From positions 1-8,932 of the forward strand of contig DWXX01000029.1 in assembly GCA_019118985.1 (NCBI GenBank): a stretch of 8,932 bases of DNA. Direction: 5' to 3'. This document shows, piece by piece, positions 1-5,358 of this stretch. This stretch comes from Candidatus Faecalibacterium faecipullorum (GTDB lineage Bacteria > Bacillota > Clostridia > Oscillospirales > Ruminococcaceae). Position numbers and translations under genes: made by a program. The notes under the pieces were generated by a model that saw nothing but the letters and a program-made list of their open reading frames with translations, did not search any database and was not told the DNA's origin. How positions within the stretch are numbered: the stretch's first letter is position 1; every line of letters begins with the position of its first letter.

Positions 1-233
1 TGCATGTAGGCGAAGAAGAGGGCCACTATAAACGCTGCAATGGCTCCAGATAATAGACCAGTTCCTACCCCTGAAAAATAATCTACAGGACGATCTTCCT
101 CGTCAGCTAGATAGTAACTAGGATTTTGAGCTGTATATAATTGCCTGTTCAAATTCTTGATATAAATGTCTTGTTGATAGCAAGACAATTCAAGAGTCAT
201 CACTCTTTTTAGATATTCTTTAACATCCATCAT
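1..233 (-). CDS. Unrecognised small membrane protein, N-terminal 77 residues (C-terminus beyond window)
   Basis: Read by hand from the minus strand; the frame stays open to the window edge, so the gene is partial. It begins with two in-frame ATG codons (233-231 and 230-228). The first is preferred because an AAGGAGG ribosome site (249-243) lies 9 nt before it. Residues 1-36 are polar and probably helical (MMDVKEYLKRV start, then a stretch rich in Gln, Tyr and Asn). Residues 41-52 are acidic (LADEEDRP) and residues about 56-76 form a hydrophobic, Gly/Ala-rich segment (GTGLLSGAIAAFIVALFF) that looks like one membrane helix. I do not recognise the family. Codon use is A/T-rich (CTA, TTA, AGA, AAA, TAT), quite unlike every other gene here, suggesting horizontal acquisition. 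A cytosolic N-terminus anchored by a single helix is one plausible topology, but no function can be given. Confidence 0.72.
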   Translation of the reverse strand, partial: MMDVKEYLKRVMTLELSCYQQDIYIKNLNRQLYTAQNPSYYLADEEDRPVDYFSGVGTGLLSGAIAAFIVALFFAYM

Positions 234-262
234 TTATGCATTCCTCCTTCTTGTTCTGAAAG

Positions 263-279
263 GTATAGTTTCCCGGACA
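263..279 (+). repeat. 17-base direct repeat, copy 1
   Basis: GTATAGTTTCCCGGACA here matches GTATACTTTTCCGGACA at 390-406 at 15 of 17 positions, in the same orientation, 127 nt apart. Copy 1 is in the leader of the left-edge gene. The pair could be binding sites for one regulator or for a site-specific recombinase, or a chance match; the sequence alone does not decide. Confidence 0.5.
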
Positions 280-289
280 TGGTTTTTAC

Positions 290-309
290 TTTTTTAGTAT
301 ACCAAAAAA
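290..309. repeat. Imperfect 20-base palindrome centred on GTATAC, over the promoter -10 element
   Basis: TTTTTTAGTATACCAAAAAA is self-complementary except for one pair (A296/C303). It covers the -10 element of the minus-strand promoter. An operator role is inferred from position only; the long T and A arms may also simply be a curved A-tract region. Confidence 0.45.
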
Positions 310-324
310 AGCACATGGAATCAA
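296..324 (-). promoter_or_regulatory. Predicted sigma-A promoter of the left-edge membrane protein gene
   Basis: On the minus strand, TTGATT (324-319, 4/6 match to the -35 consensus) is followed by a 17-nt spacer and TATACT (301-296, 5/6 match to the -10 consensus). Transcription would start near 289, leaving a leader of about 55 nt that contains one copy of the 17-base repeat (263-279). The -10 element lies within an imperfect palindrome (290-309), so a protein bound there would block the promoter. Confidence 0.6.
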
Positions 325-385
325 CGGATACGCCTATCCTGTTCACGGCAGAAACGCACCGTTTGCGCCTTTTTGGCCGGTTTAT

Positions 386-399
386 AAAAGTATACTTTT
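386..399. repeat. Perfect 14-base palindrome centred on GTATAC
   Basis: AAAAGTATACTTTT is a perfect palindrome. Its centre is 93 bases from the centre of the related palindrome at 290-309, and it lies upstream of the left-edge gene's promoter. It may be a second binding site for the same protein. Confidence 0.5.
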
Positions 400-406
400 C
401 CGGACA
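390..406 (+). repeat. 17-base direct repeat, copy 2
   Basis: Second copy of the repeat at 263-279 (15/17 identical). Its left end overlaps the perfect palindrome at 386-399. It lies at about the place where base composition changes from A/T-rich to very G+C-rich. Confidence 0.5.
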
Positions 407-435
407 ATTCTGTTGTATGGGGCTTGCCGGCGCGC

Positions 436-473
436 AAAAACCCCCGCAGCCTTTCGCAGGGCCGCGGGGGTTT
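436..473 (-). terminator. Rho-independent terminator of the ECF S-component gene
   Basis: A 10-bp perfect stem (438-447 pairing with 464-473; core CCCCCGC/GCGGGGG) encloses a 16-nt loop. On the minus strand the stem ends in a run of five T. It lies about 30 nt after the stop codon of the minus-strand gene at 503-1069. The plus-strand side has only a broken T tract (TTTGCTGTTT), so termination in that direction would be weaker. It also insulates the foreign-looking left edge from the core genome. Confidence 0.85.
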
Positions 474-502
474 GCTGTTTGCTGTATGGATAGGGGCGGG
501 GG

Positions 503-1069
503 TCACGCCCGGCGGCTTTCGGCCCGCTTGAAGGGGACGAGGCCGGTGCGGTTGAGGGCCAGCATCACCACCGGGATGAGGATCAGCTGGACGATGATGC
601 CCGGGATGGCGTTGAGCAGCGCCCCCGCCAGGAAGATCTGGAAGGTCATGGCGCTGCCGGTCAGCCCCAGCAGCACCGCCTGCACCACGCCCCAGACCGC
701 GCGCCCGGCCACCATGGCCAGCACAAGGCAGCGGTAGAGGGCCCGCACGCACTGCCAGCGGGACCGGCTGTACAGCAGCCCCACCACCAGCCCGTAGGTC
801 AAAAGCTCAAAGGCCATCGACAGCGCGGTGGGGAACAGCGGCGGCATCCCGAACAGCACCGACCGCAGCAGCGGCACGACAAAGCCCACCGCCGCGCCGT
901 ACTGCCAGCCGCAGATCAGCCCGCAGAGGAACACCGGGATGTGCATGGGCAGCAGCATGCTGCCGATCTGGGGTATCTGCCCGGTGAAGAAGGGCAGCAC
1001 CAGCCCCAGCGCCAGGAACATGGCGGCCAGCACCATGTTTTTGACGTTCTTGCTCTTGGTCATGTTCAT
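503..1069 (-). CDS. ECF transporter S component (vitamin-type substrate-binding membrane subunit, substrate not assigned)
   Basis: This 188-residue, strongly hydrophobic protein has the size and pattern of six-helix S components of energy-coupling-factor importers (the PF12822-like group), which bind a vitamin or related micronutrient in the membrane and dock on a shared EcfA/EcfA'/EcfT module. Features seen: a basic N-terminus; helix 1 at about residues 11-28 with an A16-x3-A20 motif of the kind known to contact EcfT; the segment LLPMHIPVFLCGLICGW (39-55); and LLRSVLFGMPPLFPTA (67-82), typical of this subgroup. A basic tail ends the protein. No EcfA or EcfT gene is in the window, so it probably shares a module encoded elsewhere. 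The ATG at 1069 has AAGGAG 8 nt upstream; a second ATG two codons on is possible. Substrate candidates (pantothenate, niacin, thiamine precursor and others) cannot be separated from sequence alone. Confidence 0.85.
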   Translation of the reverse strand: MNMTKSKNVKNMVLAAMFLALGLVLPFFTGQIPQIGSMLLPMHIPVFLCGLICGWQYGAAVGFVVPLLRSVLFGMPPLFPTALSMAFELLTYGLVVGLLYSRSRWQCVRALYRCLVLAMVAGRAVWGVVQAVLLGLTGSAMTFQIFLAGALLNAIPGIIVQLILIPVVMLALNRTGLVPFKRAESRRA

Positions 1070-1109
1070 GGTTCTCTCTCCTTGATGGTCATGGGTGCAG
1101 TGTATACAT

Positions 1110-1124
1110 CTGACACTATGTCAG
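1110..1124. promoter_or_regulatory. Inverted-repeat operator candidate in the ECF gene leader
   Basis: CTGACACTATGTCAG has perfect 6-base arms (CTGACA/TGTCAG) around a 3-base centre. Relative to the predicted minus-strand start near 1131 it spans roughly +7 to +21, a classic repressor position. A smaller palindrome, TGTATACA (1101-1108), lies just downstream. Micronutrient importers of this type are commonly repressed when the nutrient is plentiful, so a vitamin-responsive repressor is a fair inference. I cannot name the regulator. Confidence 0.5.
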
Positions 1125-1137
1125 CTCTCTGTCTGTT

Positions 1138-1166
1138 ATTATACACCCGAAAGGGGCAGGTGGCAA
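1138..1166 (-). promoter_or_regulatory. Strong sigma-A promoter of the ECF S-component gene
   Basis: On the minus strand, TTGCCA (1166-1161, 5/6) is followed by a 17-nt spacer and a perfect TATAAT (1143-1138). It is the best promoter in the window. Transcription would start near 1131, giving a leader of about 60 nt. It lies 48 nt or less after the end of the upstream MATE gene, so the ECF gene has its own control even if some read-through occurs. Confidence 0.75.
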
Positions 1167-1186
1167 GCCCTGTTTTCAGCGCCCCG

Positions 1187-2530
1187 TCACGGCAGGTCGG
1201 GCCGGGTCAGGGCGGGGCGCTCCCGCCGCAGGATGACGAGGGCCAGCGCCGCCGCCAGCGCCGACGTCGCGGGGAAGTTTGCCCACAGCCCCTCCAGCCC
1301 CAGCGGCCAGAGGGCGGCCAGCAGCCCCACGGGGAAGACGAGCGCCGTCGCCACCGAGATGACCGACGCGGCCAGGGCCTTTTCCACCGCCAGCATGTAG
1401 CTCTGTGTGGCGAAGGACAGCCACCGGGTCAGGTAGGTCAGGGCGAACACCCGCAGCGCCCCCACCCCCATGGCGAGGGCTGCGCCGTCCGCGTCGGGCA
1501 AAAACAGCAGGGTGATGGGCCCCGGCGCCAGCGCGATGAGCGCCGCCGACACAAGGCTGATGGCCGCCGCCGCGGCAAAGCAGCACTTCTCGATGGCGCG
1601 CACCCGGCTGAACTTGCCCGCCCCCCAGTTGAAGCCCACCGCCGGCTGCAGCGAGTCGCACATGCCGTACATCAGCGGCTGGATGAAGCCCTCCACATAC
1701 ATCAGTACGCCGTAGACCGACACAGCCAGCTCGCCCCCCAGCCGCACCAGGAACAGGTTCATCAGGATGGAGGTGATCCGCCCGGCGATGTTGTTCAGAA
1801 AGCTCGGGCTGCCGCAGGCCACGATCTGCCGGAGGATGCGGCCGGTGATGCGCGGGCGGACAAAGTGCAAGAGCGCCCTGCCCCGCACAAAGGGGATGAA
1901 GGCCAGCACCACGCAGATGAACATCCCCAGCGACGCCGCCGCGGCCGAGGCCCAGATGCCCCACCCGAACACCCCGAGAAACAGAAACTCGAACCCGGCG
2001 CAGAGCACCGACATCAGGATGTTCAAAAACATGCTGCCCCGGATGTAGCCCGAGATGCGCAGGTAGTTGTCCACCGCGTAGAGGATGGTGGTGAAGGGCG
2101 AGCAGACCGCATAGGTCCGCAGGTACTGCACCGCCAGGGCGGCGAACTCGCCCTCGGCGCCCATCATCCCGATCAGGAAGGGGGCCGCCGCGAACATCGC
2201 CGCCCCCATCACCGCCCCGGCCGATATGATCAGGATGCAGGCCGAGGTGAAGATGTTGTTGGCCAGCTTGCGGTCGCCCTGCCCCAGCGCCACCGAGATA
2301 GGCACCGACGAGCCCACCCCCACCAGGTCGGCCAGCGAAAAGTTGATGATGACAAAGGGCATGGCCAGGTTGAGGGCCGCAAAGGCGGTCGGCGTCAAAA
2401 AGTTGCCCACGAACACCCCGTCGATCAGCTGGTACAGCGACGAGGCCAGCATGCTGACCGCCCCCGGCAGCGACGCGAGGAAGAACAGACGCACCGGCGG
2501 CGTCTGGGAAAACAGTGTAGTCGAGTTCAT
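1187..2530 (-). CDS. MATE-family multidrug/toxin efflux transporter
   Basis: This 447-residue integral membrane protein has the usual MATE length and about twelve hydrophobic segments in two related halves. These proteins export cationic drugs, toxins or metabolites in exchange for Na+ or H+. Family hallmarks seen: LYQLIDGVFVGNFL (residues 32-45) with the following AALNLAMPFVIINFS in the first half; GVGSSVPISVALGQGD (71-86), including the usual loop after helix 2; and SLQPAVGFNWGAGKFSRVR (293-311) in the second half. The ATG at 2530 was chosen because AGGTG precedes it by 6 nt and the family N-terminus aligns. An in-frame ATG at 2548 has no ribosome site, and the frame further upstream is only a G+C-rich open frame antisense to the ybaK gene. 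It is transcribed divergently from the tRNA operon. The exported substrate cannot be predicted. Confidence 0.9.
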   Translation of the reverse strand: MNSTTLFSQTPPVRLFFLASLPGAVSMLASSLYQLIDGVFVGNFLTPTAFAALNLAMPFVIINFSLADLVGVGSSVPISVALGQGDRKLANNIFTSACILIISAGAVMGAAMFAAAPFLIGMMGAEGEFAALAVQYLRTYAVCSPFTTILYAVDNYLRISGYIRGSMFLNILMSVLCAGFEFLFLGVFGWGIWASAAAASLGMFICVVLAFIPFVRGRALLHFVRPRITGRILRQIVACGSPSFLNNIAGRITSILMNLFLVRLGGELAVSVYGVLMYVEGFIQPLMYGMCDSLQPAVGFNWGAGKFSRVRAIEKCCFAAAAAISLVSAALIALAPGPITLLFLPDADGAALAMGVGALRVFALTYLTRWLSFATQSYMLAVEKALAASVISVATALVFPVGLLAALWPLGLEGLWANFPATSALAAALALVILRRERPALTRPDLP

Positions 2531-2574
2531 ACAATGCACCTGCAACATGAAATTTTTTGGTGTACGCAGGGCCC

Positions 2575-2602
2575 ATTGTATCAGAAACAAACAAAAAGTC
2601 AA
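2575..2602 (-). promoter_or_regulatory. Predicted promoter of the MATE gene
   Basis: On the minus strand, TTGACT (2602-2597, 5/6) is followed by a 16-nt T-rich spacer and TACAAT (2580-2575, 5/6). Transcription would start near 2568, giving a leader of about 38 nt. The -35 box lies only 23 nt from the -35 box of the divergent operon promoter, so the two promoters share one control region. Confidence 0.65.
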
Positions 2603-2625
2603 GCCGCGCCCCCCGGCGGCCGAAA

Positions 2626-2655
2626 CTGGCATTTCAGCGCGGTATGTGGTATAGT
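2626..2655 (+). promoter_or_regulatory. Predicted extended -10 promoter of the tRNA-maturation operon
   Basis: CTGGCA (2626-2631, 4/6) is followed by an 18-nt spacer and TATAGT (2650-2655, 5/6), preceded by TGG, which gives the TGn extension that compensates for a weak -35. Transcription would start near 2661-2662. No other convincing promoter is seen before any of the six following genes. Confidence 0.55.
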
Positions 2656-2660
2656 ATAGG

Positions 2661-2681
2661 GGACGCGCGCAAAGCGCATCC
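2661..2681 (+). promoter_or_regulatory. Hairpin at the predicted 5' end of the operon mRNA
   Basis: GGACGCGC (2661-2668) can pair with GCGCATCC (2674-2681) around a 5-nt loop (GCAAA), with a single C-A mismatch. It starts at the predicted transcription start. Hairpins at an mRNA 5' end are known to slow decay from that end; alternatively it could be a DNA operator. It does not cover the ribosome site (AGAGGGGG, 2693-2700) of the first gene. Confidence 0.4.
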
Positions 2682-2707
2682 GTATCACAACAAGAGGGGG
2701 AACGACT

Positions 2708-3193
2708 ATGTCGATCGAAAAAGTAAAGGACTATTTCAAACAGTACGGGATGGACGGCCGCATCCTGGAATTTGACGTCTCCAGCGCCACGGTGGAGCTG
2801 GCCGCCCAGGCGGTGGGGTGCGAGGCCGCCCGCATCGCCAAAACCCTGTCCTTCATGGTGGACGGCGCGCCCATCCTCATCGTGGCCGCCGGCGACGCCA
2901 AGGTGGATAACCCCAAGTACAAGCGCCAGTTCGGCACAAAGGCCAAGATGCTCTCCGCCGCCGAGGCGTCCGAGCTGGTGGGCCACGCGGTGGGCGGGGT
3001 CTGCCCCTTTGCCGTCAACCCGGGGGTCAAGGTCTATCTGGACGTCTCCCTCAAGCGGTTCGAGACGGTCTACCCCGCGGCGGGCAGCAGCAACTCTGCC
3101 ATCGAGCTGACCATCCCCGAGCTGGAGCAGTATGCCGGCTCCCTCGCGTGGGTGGACGTCTGCAAGAACTGGCAGCCCGCCGCCGAGGGGTGA
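2708..3193 (+). CDS. ybaK: YbaK/EbsC-family aminoacyl-tRNA deacylase (tRNA editing protein)
   Basis: This 161-residue protein is a full-length, single-domain member of the YbaK/ProX/EbsC family. These act in trans in the cytosol and hydrolyse amino acids wrongly attached to tRNA; the best known member clears Cys from tRNA(Pro). Seen here: ARIAKTLSF (41-49), in which K45 fits the family's essential lysine; ILIVAAGDAKVD (56-67); KAKMLSAAEASELVGHAVGGVCPF (from 78), containing the conserved GGVCPF core (95-101 region); and a C-terminal SSNSAIELT strand (127-135). The ATG at 2708 has AGAGGGGG 7 nt upstream. It is the first gene of the operon and ends 4 nt before rnz, so it sits with other tRNA genes. 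The exact mischarged tRNA it edits cannot be told from sequence; Cys-tRNA(Pro) is the default guess. Confidence 0.9.
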   Translation: MSIEKVKDYFKQYGMDGRILEFDVSSATVELAAQAVGCEAARIAKTLSFMVDGAPILIVAAGDAKVDNPKYKRQFGTKAKMLSAAEASELVGHAVGGVCPFAVNPGVKVYLDVSLKRFETVYPAAGSSNSAIELTIPELEQYAGSLAWVDVCKNWQPAAEG

Positions 3194-3197
3194 GGGG

Positions 3198-4106
3198 ATG
3201 GTCACCGTCACCCTGCTGGGCACCGCCGCCACCATGCCCCTGCCCGACCGCGCCCTGACCGCGGCGGCGCTGTCCTGGGGCGGGCACAGCGTCCTGTTCG
3301 ACTGCGGCGAGGGGACCCAGGCCGCCGCCATGCGGGCGGGGGTCAGCCTCTCCCGGCTGGAGGCCATCTGCCTGACCCATTACCACGGCGACCATGTCTT
3401 CGGCCTGCCGGGGCTTTTGCAGACCATCGCCTGCCAGGGGCGCACCCGCCCGCTGCTGCTGGCCGGCCCCAAAGGGCTGCTCAATTTCTGGAGCGTCATG
3501 CGCCTTCTGGCCGGGCAGCTGCCCTACCAGGTCATCCCCACCGCGGTGCCGGCGGACGGCCTCTGGTTCGAGGGCGGGGCCACCGTCACCGCCGTCCCCA
3601 CCCGCCACCGGGTGCCCAGCCAGGGGTACTGCTTCACCCTGCCGCGGGCCGGCCGGTTCGACCCCGTCGCCGCCCGGGCCCTCGGCGTGCCCCAGCGGGA
3701 CTGGAAGCGCCTGCAGCAGGGCGAGACGGTGGAGGCAGACGGCCGCACCGTCCGCCCCGACGAGGTCTGCGGCCCCGCCCGCAGGGGGATCAGGGTGGTC
3801 TTTTCGGGGGACACCACCCCCTGCCCGCCGCTGGAAGACGCCGCCCGCGGCGCCGACCTGCTGATCTGCGACGCCACCTACGACAGCGAAGAGCTGGCCC
3901 CCGAGGCCGCCAAATACGGCCACAGCACCTTTGGGCAGACGGCGCAGCTGGCCGCGCGCGCGGGGGTGCGGCGGCTCTGGCTGGCCCACTACTCCCCCCG
4001 CATCGAGACGCCGGCCGACGCTCTGCCGCTGGCGCAGGCCGCCTTCCCGCAGGCGGAGTGCGGCTTTGACGGCAAGGCGGTCACCATCCGCTTTGAGGAG
4101 GGCTGA
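3198..4106 (+). CDS. rnz: Ribonuclease Z (tRNA 3'-end endonuclease)
   Basis: This 302-residue protein is a metallo-beta-lactamase-fold nuclease that cuts tRNA precursors just after the discriminator base, leaving an end ready for CCA addition. The zinc site is intact: THYHGDH (60-66; H61, H63, D65, H66), H137 in PTRHRVP, D205 in FSGDTTP, and H264 in AHYSPR. GHST (241-244) supplies the family's conserved His near the catalytic site, and GEGTQ (37-41) is also typical. Residues about 150-195, with GVPQRDWKRLQQGE and the following GR-rich stretch, correspond to the region around the tRNA-binding arm in the B. subtilis enzyme. The length is normal for the short bacterial form. The ATG at 3198 comes 4 nt after the ybaK stop; GAGGGG lies in that junction. 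The frame is open further upstream (to 3132), but that part is antisense-free overlap with ybaK and not family sequence. It lies directly before cca, its functional partner. Confidence 0.95.
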   Translation: MVTVTLLGTAATMPLPDRALTAAALSWGGHSVLFDCGEGTQAAAMRAGVSLSRLEAICLTHYHGDHVFGLPGLLQTIACQGRTRPLLLAGPKGLLNFWSVMRLLAGQLPYQVIPTAVPADGLWFEGGATVTAVPTRHRVPSQGYCFTLPRAGRFDPVAARALGVPQRDWKRLQQGETVEADGRTVRPDEVCGPARRGIRVVFSGDTTPCPPLEDAARGADLLICDATYDSEELAPEAAKYGHSTFGQTAQLAARAGVRRLWLAHYSPRIETPADALPLAQAAFPQAECGFDGKAVTIRFEEG

Positions 4107-4107
4107 G

Positions 4108-5358
4108 ATGGCCGCGCCGCAGGATATGTGCTTTGCCCCCGACCCCGGCGCGCTGGAGGTGTTGGACGCCTTGCGCGCCGCCGGGTACCGGGCCTACTTT
4201 GTGGGGGGCTGCGTGCGGGACAGCCTGGCCGGCCGCACCCCCGCCGACTGGGACATCTGCACCGCCGCCCGGCCCGGGCAGGTGCTTGACCTGTTTGGGG
4301 CGCAGCGGTGCATCCCCACCGGGCTGCAGCACGGCACCGTCACCGTCAGGGCGGCGGGGGGGCTGTACGAGGTGACCACCTTCCGGGTGGAGGGGGGCTA
4401 CGCCGACGGCCGCCACCCCGACCATGTGGACTTTGTGGACGATTTGCAGGCAGACCTCGCCCGCCGGGACTTCACCATCAACGCCATGGCCTGGGCCCCC
4501 GGCGAGGGGCTGGCCGACCCCTTCGGCGGGCAGGCGGACCTGCTGGTCCACCGGGTCGTCCGCGCCGTGGGGGACCCCGCCCGCCGCTTTGCCGAGGATG
4601 GGCTGCGCATCCTGCGGCTTTACCGCTTCGGCGCGCGGGAGCAGCTCTCCCTCGACCCGGCCACTGCCCGGGCCGCCATCGACGGGCGGGCGCGGCTGGG
4701 CTGCGTCTCGGCCGAGCGGATCTGGCAGGAGCTGGCAAAACTGCTCTCCGCCCCCCGCCCGGCCGGGTGGATGCCGGCCGAGATCATGGACGTGCTGCTG
4801 CCGGGCCTTGGCGCGGCGGCGGACCCCGCCGGCTATGCCGCCTGCCTGCGGGCGGTGGACGCGCTGCCCCCCGACCCGCTGGCCCGGCTGGCCGCCCTGC
4901 TCTGCCTGCGGGGGGCCGGCTTTGCCGGGCGCTCCCTGGCCGCCCTGCGCTGCTCGAACGCCGAGGCAAAGCAGGTGCAGACTTTGGTGGAATACGGCGC
5001 CCTCGCCCCCGACGGTACCGTCCCGCCCCGGCGGCAGGCCCGCCGTCTGCTGGCCCGGCTGGGCCCCGACACCCTGCTGCGGCTGCTGGCGCTGCGCCGG
5101 GCGCAGACCGGGGACACCGCCTTTGACGAGCTGGCCGCCGCGGCGCGCGCCCTGCTGGCAGAGAACGCCTGCTGCGGCCTTGGGCAGCTGGCGGTGACGG
5201 GGCGCGACCTTCTGGCGCTGGGGGTAAAGCCCGGGCCGGCGGTGGGCCGCCTGCTGGCCGCCGCCCTCGAGCAGGTGGTGGAAGAGCGCCTGCCCAACCG
5301 CCGCGACGCCCTGCTCGGCTGGCTGCAAACACACCTGAATACCCAGGAGGAACCATGA
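4108..5358 (+). CDS. cca: CCA tRNA nucleotidyltransferase (class II)
   Basis: This 416-residue enzyme adds or repairs the 3'-terminal CCA of tRNA from CTP and ATP without a nucleic acid template. Seen in order: YFVGGCVRD (30-38), the GG...RD nucleotidyltransferase signature; DWDIC (47-51) with the metal-binding pair D48 and D50; TGLQHGTVTV (71-80); RRDFTINAMA (119-128); and EDGLRILRLYRF (163-174), the ED-x2-R motif that selects CTP and ATP by pairing with the base. The remaining helical body and tail bind tRNA. There is no HD phosphohydrolase domain, matching Firmicute enzymes rather than E. coli. GAGGAGG lies 6 nt before the ATG at 4108, which comes 1 nt after the rnz stop, so translation is probably coupled. 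A CCA enzyme could in principle be CC- or A-only, but the ED-x2-R motif and normal length favour full CCA addition. Confidence 0.94.
   Translation: MAAPQDMCFAPDPGALEVLDALRAAGYRAYFVGGCVRDSLAGRTPADWDICTAARPGQVLDLFGAQRCIPTGLQHGTVTVRAAGGLYEVTTFRVEGGYADGRHPDHVDFVDDLQADLARRDFTINAMAWAPGEGLADPFGGQADLLVHRVVRAVGDPARRFAEDGLRILRLYRFGAREQLSLDPATARAAIDGRARLGCVSAERIWQELAKLLSAPRPAGWMPAEIMDVLLPGLGAAADPAGYAACLRAVDALPPDPLARLAALLCLRGAGFAGRSLAALRCSNAEAKQVQTLVEYGALAPDGTVPPRRQARRLLARLGPDTLLRLLALRRAQTGDTAFDELAAAARALLAENACCGLGQLAVTGRDLLALGVKPGPAVGRLLAAALEQVVEERLPNRRDALLGWLQTHLNTQEEP

Noticed and set aside
363..396. A possible plus-strand promoter (TTGCGC with TATAAA or TATACT)
   Set aside because: The spacers are 14 or 22 nt, both poor, and no plausible plus-strand gene follows.
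279..752. Open frames on both strands across the terminator and the end of the ECF gene
   Set aside because: They read through a strong terminator and antisense or out of frame to the ECF gene, with no ribosome site or family likeness.
1070..1137. A riboswitch in the ECF gene leader
   Set aside because: The leader is only about 60 nt and shows no recognisable aptamer core or terminator; the inverted repeat fits a protein operator better.
1144..1190. Possible terminator after the MATE gene (GGGC/GCCC with CTTT)
   Set aside because: The stem is only about 4-5 bp and overlaps the -35 box of the ECF promoter; too weak to call.
941..2659. A 572-codon open frame on the plus strand, rich in Arg, Gln, His and Gly
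   Set aside because: It lies antisense to the MATE and ECF genes, has no family likeness and an implausible composition. It is a shadow frame of very G+C-rich coding DNA.
2531..3367. Upstream extension of the MATE frame, which would make a 726-residue protein
   Set aside because: The added part is antisense to ybaK and rnz, covers the divergent promoters and is not family sequence. The MATE N-terminus, with a ribosome site, is at 2530.
3051..3989. A 312-codon minus-strand open frame opposite rnz
   Set aside because: Antisense shadow of a gene with a complete zinc site; no ribosome site and no recognisable domain.
4081..5334. A 417-codon minus-strand open frame opposite cca
   Set aside because: Low-complexity Gly/Gln/Pro/Arg product without recognisable motifs; cca on the other strand has all the catalytic motifs.
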